A stretch of 64,000 nucleotides of DNA from assembly GCA_016288155.1 (NCBI GenBank), contig JAEEYP010000036.1, positions 1 through 64,000 of the forward strand, written 5' to 3'. Source of the stretch: Clostridiales bacterium. Its GTDB lineage: Bacteria; Bacillota; Clostridia; Oscillospirales; CAG-272. The translations under genes were made by a program, and so were the position numbers. Below, one piece after another: positions 24,576 to 33,254 of the stretch. The notes beneath the pieces are model-generated. The model ran no database searches. It worked only from the letters and a program-made list of their open reading frames with translations, and was not told where the DNA came from. The stretch's first letter is position 1. Each line of letters opens with the position of its first letter.

Positions 24576-26312
24576 TTACGGCACGTACACCCAAAGGAGA
24601 CCGTAGCCGATCAGGATATACGTACCCTTTGCCAGAAACAGCGCGTTCTGCACGAAGACGTCGCCGCTCCCCGTCAGCCCCATGGTGGAATTGTATTTGC
24701 CCCGGATGCAGGCGATGTGCACGTGCGCGCCGGTCGCGCCGCCCGCGACGCCCATATCGTAGAAATACTCGCCCTGCGCGATGATCTGCCCGACGAAGAG
24801 ATCGGAGACGTCGTTGTCGTGCATGAAGACCACCGTCATGTAATCGACGGTCCCGTCCGCGTACAGCACGGGCGCCGTGCTCTGGAGCCATACCGTGTTG
24901 CAGCGGTACCATCCGTCGTCGATACGGACGATCTCCCCCGTGAAGGGCGCGAAGATGGAACCCGTGGACGGCGAGATATCGAGCGCGTTCTGGTTCTGAT
25001 GAGAGAAATCGTCATAGGCGCCCTGCGTGACCGTCACGGTGTACGACGGGAACAGCGCGTATTCATACCCTGTCGGGGTCTCCGCCGCCGACGCATCCGC
25101 CGTAAACCGCCAGGTCTGTACGAGCCCCTCCGCACCGAGCGGAGCGAGCGTCACGGCGGCGCCGTTCCCCGTATCCAAAGCGGAGAGCGCCTTCGTCGGA
25201 TCGGCGGCGTACAGAAGCCGCCAGCAGCCGTCCGCGTCGCTGTACTGCGGGATGAACTCCGCCGCCCACCACGACTTCGAACCGAAGAGGCAGGCGCGGT
25301 CGAGGTAAAAGCCGATGCAGCGGTTGTATCCGCCGCTCGAAGCACTGGAGAAGAGACGGACGGTGCCCTTCTCCGTCCTATCGAGGCGGAACGCCTGCGT
25401 CACGTCGCCCGTATCCTCCCACACGGTGACCCATACGCCGTCGTAGTCCCGGTTCGCGCCGTCCACGGCGACGTTCAGACAGCGGCCGCTGTCCGGCGCC
25501 GTGATCCGGTACCTGCCTTCGCGCAGACGCATCTGCGTCGTATAGCCCTGCTGCGCGACGTAGGCGGCGGTCTTCTCCGCATCCTCCTCCCACAGAAGGA
25601 ACTGGGCGTCCTGATAGGAAATGAGACCGCGGCCGATGAGCTTGTGCGCATATACCGTCCCTGAGCCCGCGGCGCCCGTGTTGAGCGTGCGGAACATGAT
25701 CTTCACCGCGTCGCCGCGGTTCAGCTCCTTTTTGCTCGTCATGTACAGCCCCGCCTCCGCGCCGAGCTTCACGGCGTCGCCGGGCTGAAATGCACGCACG
25801 TTCTCACCGAGCAGATAAAACATGCATTTGAGGAAAAAGTCCGCGGAAACGGGATCGTTCGGGCGGAACTGTCCGCCTCCCTCGCCGAGAAAGCCCGTGC
25901 GCCAGAAATACGCGACGTACGGCGCGCCCCACGCGGGGACGTCCGAGAACGGATGCGCCGTGTCCTCCGCCTCCAGCGCCTCGCGTTCCGCGCCGAGCAT
26001 ACGGGCGGTCACAACGAGCGCGGCGAGCCGTGTCATCGGCTCGTCGAGCGCGAAATCCACAAAGCCGTTCACCGTGCCGACGCCGTTCATCAGTCCGAGA
26101 TAGTAAAGCCGCTCCGCGGCGGACTGCTGCGGGATCATCGCGTTCGCGCGCACCTCGTACCGTACGGTCTCGGGCGGCGCCGGGAACTGATCCTCCGTTT
26201 CCGTCCCCAATACGAGCGCCTGATCGTCGAACAGGGACGGCGCGGCGACGGACGGTACGGTCATAAGCAATGCCAGGACGGCGCAAAACAGCATCCGCAG
26301 CTGTATTCTCAT
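24576..26312 (-). CDS. Secreted SLH + ricin-type lectin + M23 peptidase-like protein
   Basis: ATG at 26312 follows AGGAGG by five bases and opens a signal peptide (residues 1-24, ending SVAA); an ATG 11 codons upstream has no ribosome site. Residues ~60-245 show S-layer-homology features (RLAALVVTARML, HPFSDVPAWGAPYVAYF, FRPNDPVSADFF). Residues ~275-430 resemble a ricin-type beta-trefoil (RYRITAPDSGRCLNVAV). The C-terminal ~130 residues look like an M23 peptidase with a final GAHVHI (the H-x-H motif) and an upstream HQNQNALDI. The latter has a longer H-to-D spacing than the usual H-x3-D, so activity is uncertain. Likely roles are wall-bound glycan recognition and peptidoglycan processing. 578 residues, monocistronic. 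Confidence 0.8.
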   Translation of the reverse strand: MRIQLRMLFCAVLALLMTVPSVAAPSLFDDQALVLGTETEDQFPAPPETVRYEVRANAMIPQQSAAERLYYLGLMNGVGTVNGFVDFALDEPMTRLAALVVTARMLGAEREALEAEDTAHPFSDVPAWGAPYVAYFWRTGFLGEGGGQFRPNDPVSADFFLKCMFYLLGENVRAFQPGDAVKLGAEAGLYMTSKKELNRGDAVKIMFRTLNTGAAGSGTVYAHKLIGRGLISYQDAQFLLWEEDAEKTAAYVAQQGYTTQMRLREGRYRITAPDSGRCLNVAVDGANRDYDGVWVTVWEDTGDVTQAFRLDRTEKGTVRLFSSASSGGYNRCIGFYLDRACLFGSKSWWAAEFIPQYSDADGCWRLLYAADPTKALSALDTGNGAAVTLAPLGAEGLVQTWRFTADASAAETPTGYEYALFPSYTVTVTQGAYDDFSHQNQNALDISPSTGSIFAPFTGEIVRIDDGWYRCNTVWLQSTAPVLYADGTVDYMTVVFMHDNDVSDLFVGQIIAQGEYFYDMGVAGGATGAHVHIACIRGKYNSTMGLTGSGDVFVQNALFLAKGTYILIGYGLLWVYVP

Positions 26313-26374
26313 GCCGACCTCCTGTCGTTCGTTCGTTTTTGTCATGATCCGTGTATACCGTTACATGCAGAGTT

Positions 26375-26403
26375 ATTATACACCTTTTTTTCCAAAAAAT
26401 CAA
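26375..26403 (-). promoter_or_regulatory. Promoter for the SLH/ricin/M23 gene
   Basis: Minus-strand -35 TTGATT (26403-26398) and -10 TATAAT (26380-26375) with a 17-base spacer lie about 60 bases upstream of the start. Confidence 0.8.
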
Positions 26404-26454
26404 TTCTTTTTCTTATTTACAGAAAATTTTGCGTCACTTTCGGCAAAATCGCCG

Positions 26455-26492
26455 AAAAACGAATCGGTCGGTTCCCGTCGAACCGACCGATT
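26455..26492 (-). terminator. Terminator after the cyclophilin gene
   Basis: Arms 26492-26480 and 26474-26462 are perfect 13-base complements around a five-base loop; the minus strand then reads TCG and TTTTT (to 26455). Confidence 0.85.
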
Positions 26493-26524
26493 TACACCGG
26501 GTTGTGATGGCAATTACGACCGTT

Positions 26525-27109
26525 TTACGCTTGCGGCACCGTGCGGATCGATTTGATGACCTGCGGCGTCAGCGGGCGGTCGCTCGCGTCCGTAGGAGTT
26601 TCGGCGATCGCGTCGACGACCTCCATCCCGCTCACGACGCGGCCGAACGCCGCGTACTGCCCGTCCAGAGAAGGTTTGTTCCTATGCATGATAAAAAACT
26701 GCGAGGTCGCGGAATCGTACGGTCTGCTTTTGCGCGCCATGGAGATCACGCCGCGTTCGTGTGAAAGATCGTTTTTCACACCGTTGGCGAGGAACTCGCC
26801 CTTGATCGTCTCCTGCGACGGATCGCCGAAGCCGGTGCCCGTCGGGTCCCCGCCCTGGATCATGAAGCCCTCGATGACCCGATGAAAGATAAGCCCGTCA
26901 TAGAAGCCGGAATCCGCCAGCTCCGTAAAGTGCGCCACCGTGATCGGCGCGACGTCCGGATACAGCTCCAGCCGGATCACGCCTCCGTTTTCCATTACGA
27001 TCTCCACCATGACCGTGTCCCCGTCGTTTCCGCCGTCCGCCGAACCGGAACATGCGGAAAGGGAGAGCAGCAGTATCGCCGCCAGGACGATCGTCCACGT
27101 TCTCTTCAT
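26525..27109 (-). CDS. Cyclophilin-type peptidyl-prolyl isomerase lipoprotein
   Basis: It is predicted to catalyse prolyl isomerisation of proteins outside the membrane. ATG 27109 gives MKRTW, a hydrophobic run and the lipobox LSAC with Cys20; the longer upstream frame reads promoter and leader. The catalytic core carries FHRVIEGFMIQGGDPTGTGFG (residues ~83-103, broken here only by description) and SQFFIMH, typical of bacterial cyclophilins. 194 residues. It has its own promoter (27164-27192) and terminator, and is divergent from the YtvI-like gene. Confidence 0.93.
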   Translation of the reverse strand: MKRTWTIVLAAILLLSLSACSGSADGGNDGDTVMVEIVMENGGVIRLELYPDVAPITVAHFTELADSGFYDGLIFHRVIEGFMIQGGDPTGTGFGDPSQETIKGEFLANGVKNDLSHERGVISMARKSRPYDSATSQFFIMHRNKPSLDGQYAAFGRVVSGMEVVDAIAETPTDASDRPLTPQVIKSIRTVPQA

Positions 27110-27163
27110 GCGGAAACGTCCTTTCTTTTCTTTCATTTGCCGACCGTGGGTCGACATGATATT

Positions 27164-27192
27164 ATTGTAGCAGACTCCGGCGGGCAAGTCAA
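27164..27192 (-). promoter_or_regulatory. Promoter for the cyclophilin gene
   Basis: Minus-strand -35 TTGACT (27192-27187) and -10 TACAAT (27169-27164) are 17 bases apart. Confidence 0.82.
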
Positions 27193-27270
27193 TGATTTTT
27201 CCGTTTCTTTGTTTGAATTCTCCGCCGCGCGCATATACTGCATCAGTCTTGTACAAGGGGGAACGATGCG

Positions 27271-28362
27271 TTGCGCACTGAAACGTGGATCCGTCTGGCG
27301 GCGATCGGCGTCGCCGTCCTCGCGGCGGCGCTCGTCGGCTACGCGGCGATCCGGGTCCTCACCGGGATCCTTTTGCCCTTTGCCGCGGCGGCGCTGACCG
27401 CCGCGATGCTCCGCCCCGCCGCGCTCCGCCTGCAAAAGCGGACGCGCCTGCCGGAGAAGGCGTGCGGCGCCGTGCTGATCGTCGCCGCGGCAATCCTCCT
27501 CTCCTGGCTCTGCCTGAGCGCCGGAAGACAGCTGTACGACGGTGCCGTCGCCGCCGCCGCGGAGCTGACGGCGGAGCTGGACGATCCCGGATCGCCGCTT
27601 GCCCGCTTCTTCCGCACCGATTCGCTCTTTCTCGCCTCCCCGCAGCGCGAGCGGCTCGCCGAGCTGCTCACGCAGATGCTGCGCGAGGCGGCGGCATCCG
27701 TCTCCTCCGCGCTGACTTCCCTCGCGGGCACGCTGCTCATGGAGCTCCCCCGCGCGCTGCTCGCCGCCGCCGTCGGGGTGATCGCGCTGTTCTATCTCCT
27801 TTTCGACTGGGCGCCGCTGACGGAACGGCTCGGCGCGCTGTTCGGCAGGGCGCGGATGCGCCGCATCCGGGCGGCGGCAGACGGCGTCCGGCGCACGCTC
27901 GGCGCCTGCCTGCGCGCGTATCTCCTCCTCCTCGCCGTCACCTTCGGCGAGCTGCTCGTCGGATTCCTTCTTCTGCGGGTCGCGCACCCGGCGCGCGCCG
28001 CCGCCTGGACGGCGCTCGTGGATTTTCTGCCCGTCCTCGGCGTGGGCACGGTGCTCGTGCCGTGGGCGCTGTTCTTGATCCTGACCGGCGAGATATGGCG
28101 CGGCGCGGGCATGGCGGCGCTCTTCCTCGTCATGTATCTGGTGCGGCAGTGGCTGGAGCCGCGCCTGCTCGGAACGACGCTCGGCATCCACCCGCTCTTC
28201 ACGCTGATCGCCGTATACGCCGGGCTGCGGCTGTGCGGCATCGGCGGCGCGCTCGTCGCCCCGCTGCTCCTCGCCGCGGGACGCGCGGCGTTCACCGGTC
28301 TCCAGTCGGCGCGCCGGGGCGCAGCGGCAGAAGCGAAGGCACAAGCGCGCACGGTCCCGTGA
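27271..28362 (+). CDS. AI-2E family permease, YtvI-like
   Basis: A 363-residue polytopic membrane protein with about eight hydrophobic segments. The C-terminal block DFLPVLGVGTVLVPWA, VRQWLEPRLLG and LGIHPLFTLIAVYAGL is the AI-2E family signature, and its detail and length resemble sporulation protein YtvI more than TqsA. The start is taken as TTG 27271 behind AAGGGGGAA; an ATG at 27266 is in another frame. A -10 TATACT at 27234-27239 with a poor -35 may drive it. If YtvI is right, the host may sporulate, but general AI-2E exporters cannot be excluded. Confidence 0.75.
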   Translation: MRTETWIRLAAIGVAVLAAALVGYAAIRVLTGILLPFAAAALTAAMLRPAALRLQKRTRLPEKACGAVLIVAAAILLSWLCLSAGRQLYDGAVAAAAELTAELDDPGSPLARFFRTDSLFLASPQRERLAELLTQMLREAAASVSSALTSLAGTLLMELPRALLAAAVGVIALFYLLFDWAPLTERLGALFGRARMRRIRAAADGVRRTLGACLRAYLLLLAVTFGELLVGFLLLRVAHPARAAAWTALVDFLPVLGVGTVLVPWALFLILTGEIWRGAGMAALFLVMYLVRQWLEPRLLGTTLGIHPLFTLIAVYAGLRLCGIGGALVAPLLLAAGRAAFTGLQSARRGAAAEAKAQARTVP

Positions 28363-28376
28363 CGGCGGCGCGCCTT

Positions 28377-28512
28377 TTGTCGGGATCCGTCGCCGCCGAA
28401 TATACTGTCTCTGTACGGATTCTTCTCCCGCCGTGACTAAAGCACGGCCGGGCGGAGCATACTATCCGTACAAAGGAAGTCAGGCGCGCCCCCGTCCCGC
28501 CGGGGGCGTGCC
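28377..28512 (+). promoter_or_regulatory. Promoter and structured leader of the mazF gene
   Basis: TTGTCG (28377-28382) and TATACT (28401-28406) are 18 bases apart, so transcription would begin near 28412. There GTACGGAT (28413-28420) pairs with ATCCGTAC (28464-28471), enclosing a second stem GCCGTG (28430-28435) / CACGGC (28443-28448). A further GC-rich hairpin (about 28484-28511) ends just before the GGAG ribosome site at 28517-28520. I recognise no known riboswitch; the last hairpin could instead terminate the upstream gene. Confidence 0.55.
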
Positions 28513-28530
28513 GAACGGAGTGTGATAGTC

Positions 28531-28896
28531 GTGAGTATCAAACGCGGAGACATCTATTATGCGGATCTCAGTCCCGTGGTCGGGAGCGAGCAGGGCGGGC
28601 TCCGCCCGGTGCTGATCGTACAGAACGACGTCGGGAACCGGTACAGCCCGACGGTGATCGCCGCCGCGATTACGAGCCGGGTCACCAAGACGAAACTCCC
28701 GACGCACATCGATATCCACGCGGATGAGGTCGGTCTGTCGCGCGATTCCGTGATCCTCCTCGAACAGATCCGCACGATCGACAAAAAGCGTCTGCGGGAA
28801 AAAATGGGGCATCTGGACGAGACGATGATGGGCGCCGTCAACGCCGCCATCGGCGTCAGCTTCGGGCTGGAGCCTCCCCGCCGGACGGAAAAATAA
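28531..28896 (+). CDS. ndoA: EndoA/MazF-type mRNA interferase toxin
   Basis: MazF toxins cut mRNA at short motifs. The protein is close to Bacillus Endo[21 protein letters not shown] at the N-terminus, [17 protein letters not shown] and [18 protein letters not shown] all match. GTG 28531 (ten bases after GGAG, giving MSIKRGD) is preferred to GTG 28522. 121 residues. The usual antitoxin gene (ndoAI/mazE) is not upstream: the 168 bases before it hold only hairpins, and the next gene downstream is convergent. The antitoxin may be encoded elsewhere. A terminator follows. Confidence 0.93.
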   Translation: MSIKRGDIYYADLSPVVGSEQGGLRPVLIVQNDVGNRYSPTVIAAAITSRVTKTKLPTHIDIHADEVGLSRDSVILLEQIRTIDKKRLREKMGHLDETMMGAVNAAIGVSFGLEPPRRTEK

Positions 28897-28898
28897 AG

Positions 28899-28938
28899 GC
28901 GGAGCCGCCGGGGATCTTCCCCGCGGCTCCGCTGTTTT
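28899..28938. terminator. Terminator between mazF and the dehydratase-like gene
   Basis: GCGGAGCCGCCGGGGA (28899-28914) pairs with TCCCCGCGGCTCCGC (28918-28932) with one bulge, then a T-run at 28934-28938. It lies between convergent genes. Confidence 0.82.
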
Positions 28939-30237
28939 TCATTTTTCCGTCTCGTCCGTCAGCGAGATCGGCTCCGACGGAGCCTCCTCGGCGCGGCGGG
29001 CGTTGGCGAGCATCAGCTTGATGCGGTTCTCCTGATTGATGCGCGTCGCGCCCGGATCGTAGTCGATCGCCACGATGTTCACGTCTCCGTTCTTCGACTT
29101 GAGCGGCTTCATCATCCCCTTGCCGAAGACGTGGTTCGGCAAACATCCGAACGGCTGCGTACAGACGATGTTCGGCACGCCCGCGTCGATCAGCTCCAGC
29201 ATCTCCGCCGGAAGGAGCCAGCCCTCGCCCATCTTCGCGCCGAGCCCGATATACTCCTCGGCGCGCTTGATCGCGTGGCGGAACGGCGTAGGCGGGTCGA
29301 AGGTGCTGTACTTCTTCACGATGCGGATCATTTCCTTCTGCTTGGCGATCAGTACGGCGAACGCGATGCGGTAGAGCAAATAGGACGCGAGCCCCGTATC
29401 GTACAGTGTATAGTCCATGATCCCGTCGTAGCAGCTGTACAGGCAGAAATCGAGCAGTCCGGGCATACGCGGTTCCGCGCCCTCGGAAACGAGAAAATCC
29501 TCGAGATGGTTGTTGCCGAGCGGGGAGAATTTCACGAAGATCTCCCCCACGATGCCGACCTTGACCTTCTTCTCCGCCGTTCGCGGGATCGCCTCGAAAT
29601 CGGCGAGGATCCGGCGGTAGTTGCGCCGCGCGGCGGCGGCGTTCATCCCCCGCCCGCGCCGCATATCGTCGGTCAGCCGCTCCGTCCATTCCACGGCGAG
29701 CCTCTCCGACGCGCCCGCCTCGGTCTCATAGGGACGGCACTGGTTGCGCAGCATCATGAGCAGATCGCCGTACAGCACGGCGTACGCCAGCCGCAGCACC
29801 ATCGGCGCGGTGAAATCGAGCCCCGGATTGTCCTTCAGCCCGGAGAAATTCAGAGAGATCACCGGCACGTAGCCGAAGCCCGCCTTGACGAGCGCCTTGC
29901 GGAGCAGATAGATGTAGTTGGAGGCGCGGCAGCCGCCGCCCGTCTGCGTCAGCATCAGCGCCGTTTTGTGCGTGTCGTATTTTCCGGACTGGAGCGCGTC
30001 GATGAACTGCCCGATGACGAGCAGCGCCGGATAACAGGTGTCGTTATGTACGTATTTCAGTCCGCACTCGACGATCTCGTGTCCCGTCGTTTCAAGCAGC
30101 TCGCACCGGTACCCGTACTGACCGAGGATGCGGCAGATCATCTTGAAGTGCATCGGGAGCATGTTCGGGACGAGGATCGTGTGAGTCGGGCGCATCTCCT
30201 TCGTGAATACGGCGCGTCCGTCGTTCTGTTCCATCAT
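28939..30237 (-). CDS. 2-hydroxyacyl-CoA dehydratase-like subunit
   Basis: 432 residues from the double ATG at 30237, behind GGGGAGGAG. It resembles the C-terminal part of the large clostridial 'acyl-CoA dehydratase activase-related' proteins: TILVPNMLPMHFKMICRILG, HNDTCYPALLVIGQF, TQTGGGCRASNYIYLLRKAL and CTQPFGCLPNHVFGKG, with conserved cysteines that could ligate an Fe-S cluster. The start overlaps the upstream activase stop by four bases (30234-30237), so synthesis is coupled. In many relatives both parts form one chain of about 1400 residues, from memory. The substrate is unknown; it need not be a true dehydratase. Confidence 0.8.
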   Translation of the reverse strand: MMEQNDGRAVFTKEMRPTHTILVPNMLPMHFKMICRILGQYGYRCELLETTGHEIVECGLKYVHNDTCYPALLVIGQFIDALQSGKYDTHKTALMLTQTGGGCRASNYIYLLRKALVKAGFGYVPVISLNFSGLKDNPGLDFTAPMVLRLAYAVLYGDLLMMLRNQCRPYETEAGASERLAVEWTERLTDDMRRGRGMNAAAARRNYRRILADFEAIPRTAEKKVKVGIVGEIFVKFSPLGNNHLEDFLVSEGAEPRMPGLLDFCLYSCYDGIMDYTLYDTGLASYLLYRIAFAVLIAKQKEMIRIVKKYSTFDPPTPFRHAIKRAEEYIGLGAKMGEGWLLPAEMLELIDAGVPNIVCTQPFGCLPNHVFGKGMMKPLKSKNGDVNIVAIDYDPGATRINQENRIKLMLANARRAEEAPSEPISLTDETEK

Positions 30238-33224
30238 TTCTCCTCCCCGCCGGCGGCCGCCGCGCGCTCCCGCATCTCCAGCGCGCCGAGCAGGCTGCGC
30301 AGGCGGATGGCGACCGCGCCGAGATTCGTGATCTCGTCGATCTTGATCTGCGTATACAGTTTTCCCTTCGCTTCGAGGATCCGCCGCACCTCGTCCGTCG
30401 TGATCGCGTCGATCCCGCAGCCGAACGAGACGAGCTGCACGAGCGACGTGTTCTCGTGCTCCGCGGCGTATTCCGCGGCGGCGTACAACCGCGAATGGTA
30501 CGTCCACTGATTGAGCACGCGCACGTCGTCCGGCACCGGCGCGTCCAGCGCGTCCTCCGTGAGGATGACGAAGCCGAGCGACGCGGCGAGACGGTCGATG
30601 CCGTGGCTGATTTCCGGGTCGACGTGGTACGGGCGTCCGACGAGCAGCATCGTGCGGCGGCCGTTCTCCCGCGCCCACGCGAGCGCCCGCGCGCCCTCTG
30701 CGCGGATGCGCGCCATGTGCTCCGCGTACGCGGCGAATCCCGCATCCACCGCCGCCCGCATCTCCCGCCGGGAGACGCGCACGGACAGCTTCTCCTCACA
30801 CATCGCGCAAAGCTGCCGCGTCAGGAGGGCGGGACTGTTGACGTCCAGATACGGATAAAGGAACTTCGCCGCCGACAGCGATTCCATGTTCGATACGAGG
30901 AGTTCCGAATAATACGCGACGAGCGGGCAGTTGTAGTGGTTCTGTCCGCGGTGTTCGTCTACGTTGTACGTCAGGCACGGATAAAACACGGCGTCCGCGC
31001 CGCTGTGCAGGAGCGTCTCGATGTGTCCGTGCATGATCTTGGCGGGGTAGCACGCCGTGTCGGAGGGGATGCTCCCCTGCCCCGCCAGATACGTGGCGCG
31101 CGTGGAAAAATCGCTCAGCAGCACACGGTATCCGAGGCGCGTAAAGAGCGTGATCCACAGCGGCGCGAGCTCGTACATACCGAGCGAGAGCGGGATCCCG
31201 ATCGTGCCGCGCACCGCCTCGGCGGCGCTCCCGCGCGCGCGCCATTCGTCGAGCAGCGCCCGCTTGAAGACGTGCATGTCCGGGACGGCGTCCGCCGCCG
31301 CCTTCTCCGCCCCCGTCATCGCGCCGCGCTCGCACTTGTTCCCGGAGATATAGCGCGCGCCGCCGGAGAAGGTATTGACGGTCAGGTGGCAGTGGTTCGT
31401 GCATTTCTGGCAGATGACGGAACGGGAGGTATGCGTAAAGGAAGCGAGCGCCTCCGGTCCGATCAGCGACGAGACGGCCGGCGCGCGATCGCGGACGTAC
31501 AGCGCCGCGCCGTATGCGCCCATCAGCCCCGCGACGGCGGGACGGACGACGTCGCGTCCGAGCTCCCGCTCGAAGCTGCGCAGGACCGCGTCGTTCTGGA
31601 AGGTGCCTCCCTGCACGACGATATGTTCGCCGAGTTCCGCGGCGGACGCGGCACGGATTACCTTGTAGACCGCGTTCTTCACGACGCTCATCGACAGTCC
31701 GGCGGAAATGTCCTCGACGGACGCGCCGTCCTTCTGCGCCTGCTTCACGGAAGAATTCATGAAGACCGTGCAGCGGGAGCCGAGATCGACGGGCCGGCGG
31801 GCGAACAGTCCGAGCCGGGCGAATTCCTCGATGGAATATCCCATCGCCCGTGCGAAGGTCTCGATGAAAGAGCCGCAGCCGGAGGAGCACGCCTCGTTGA
31901 GCATGATGGAGTCGATGGCGCCGCCGCGCACCTTGAAGCATTTGATGTCCTGCCCGCCGATGTCGAGGATGAAATCGACCTTGGGCTGGAAGAACCGCGC
32001 GGCGGTGAAATGGGCGACGGTCTCAACGAGCCCGCAGTCCATGGAGAACGCGTGGCGGATCAGCTCCTCGCCGTAGCCGGTCACGGCGCAGGCGCGGATG
32101 CGTATGCGGTCTCCGCAGAGCGCGTAGATCTCAGCAAGCTGCGCGCGGACGATCCCCACGGGATCGCCGCGGTTCGAATCGTAATACGTATAGAGCAGCG
32201 CGCCGTCCGTGTCGATGAGCACGAGCTTCGTCGTCGTGGAGCCGCAGTCCACGCCGAGGTACGCGTCGCCCTCCGCCTCCCCGATCGGGCGCGTCGGCAC
32301 GGACGCTTTCGCGTGCCGCGCGGCGAACGCCGCGTATTCCTCCTCGGAGGAGAAGAGCGGCGGCAGATGGGACAGCTCCGACGCGCCTTCCGACACCGCA
32401 TCCAGCCGGGCGAGCAGCCCGTCGAGCGTCATGTCCTCGAGCGCGCGGGCGGCGTACAGCGCCGCGCCGATGGCGACCGGATACAGCCCGTAGGACGGGA
32501 AGACCGCGTTCTCGTCGCTCAGTCCGAGCGTTTCCTTGAAGCGCTCGCGCAGTCCGCGGTCGTAGGTGAGCGGCCCGCCGAGGAACATGACCTTCCCCTC
32601 GATCCGCCTGCCCTGCGCCAGCCCGGTGATCGTCTGATTCACGACGGCCTGGTAGATGCTCGCCGCGATGTCGTCCTTCGACGCGCCCTGATTGAGCAGC
32701 GGCTGGACGTCGGACTTGGCGAACACGCCGCACCGCGACGCGATCGGATAGATCCGCGTATGGCGCAGCGACGCCTCGTCCAGCTCGTCCGGCGTCATGT
32801 CGAGCAGCGTCGCCATCTGGTCGATGAACGCGCCCGTGCCGCCGGCGCAGGTTCCGTTCATGCGCTCGTCCGTTCCGCCGCGCAAAAACAGGATCTTCGC
32901 GTCCTCCCCGCCGAGCTCGATGACGGCGGAGGTATCCGGCTCCAGCGCGCGTACCGTCTCTCCGGTAGCGAAGACCTCCTGCACGAACGGGATCCCGGCG
33001 CGCTCGGCAAGTCCGAGTCCGGCGGAACCGGAGACAGCCGCCGCGATCGGACCGGGACCGATGACGGCCGCCGCCTCGCGCAGCATCTCACACGCCTTGC
33101 GCCGGACGTAGGAAAAATGGCGTTCGTATTTTTTATAAAGGAGCTTGCCGCCGCGCAGTACGACGAGCTTGGCGGTCGTCGAGCCGATGTCGATGCCGAC
33201 CGCGGTGCGGATAGAATCGGGCAT
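30234..33224 (-). CDS. BadF/BcrA/HgdC-type activase, two ATPase domains plus DUF2229-like region
   Basis: 996 residues from ATG 33224, behind GGAGG. Two ASKHA ATPase domains are seen: GIDIGSTTAK at residues 10-19 and GVDCGSTTTK at 324-333. Each has its cysteine motif (GTCAGGTGAFID and ACSSGCGSFIE), where such activases bind a shared [4Fe-4S] cluster. From ~675 the DUF2229-like region begins (GIPLSLGMYELAP). Known relatives use ATP to inject one electron into a 2-hydroxyacyl-CoA dehydratase. The next gene is that partner type. The gene sits 30 bases after the GH78-like gene, so it probably shares its promoter. Confidence 0.88.
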   Translation of the reverse strand: MPDSIRTAVGIDIGSTTAKLVVLRGGKLLYKKYERHFSYVRRKACEMLREAAAVIGPGPIAAAVSGSAGLGLAERAGIPFVQEVFATGETVRALEPDTSAVIELGGEDAKILFLRGGTDERMNGTCAGGTGAFIDQMATLLDMTPDELDEASLRHTRIYPIASRCGVFAKSDVQPLLNQGASKDDIAASIYQAVVNQTITGLAQGRRIEGKVMFLGGPLTYDRGLRERFKETLGLSDENAVFPSYGLYPVAIGAALYAARALEDMTLDGLLARLDAVSEGASELSHLPPLFSSEEEYAAFAARHAKASVPTRPIGEAEGDAYLGVDCGSTTTKLVLIDTDGALLYTYYDSNRGDPVGIVRAQLAEIYALCGDRIRIRACAVTGYGEELIRHAFSMDCGLVETVAHFTAARFFQPKVDFILDIGGQDIKCFKVRGGAIDSIMLNEACSSGCGSFIETFARAMGYSIEEFARLGLFARRPVDLGSRCTVFMNSSVKQAQKDGASVEDISAGLSMSVVKNAVYKVIRAASAAELGEHIVVQGGTFQNDAVLRSFERELGRDVVRPAVAGLMGAYGAALYVRDRAPAVSSLIGPEALASFTHTSRSVICQKCTNHCHLTVNTFSGGARYISGNKCERGAMTGAEKAAADAVPDMHVFKRALLDEWRARGSAAEAVRGTIGIPLSLGMYELAPLWITLFTRLGYRVLLSDFSTRATYLAGQGSIPSDTACYPAKIMHGHIETLLHSGADAVFYPCLTYNVDEHRGQNHYNCPLVAYYSELLVSNMESLSAAKFLYPYLDVNSPALLTRQLCAMCEEKLSVRVSRREMRAAVDAGFAAYAEHMARIRAEGARALAWARENGRRTMLLVGRPYHVDPEISHGIDRLAASLGFVILTEDALDAPVPDDVRVLNQWTYHSRLYAAAEYAAEHENTSLVQLVSFGCGIDAITTDEVRRILEAKGKLYTQIKIDEITNLGAVAIRLRSLLGALEMRERAAAAGGEEK

Positions 33225-33254
33225 ACGTACCTCCGTGAGGGATGTGGACACTGA

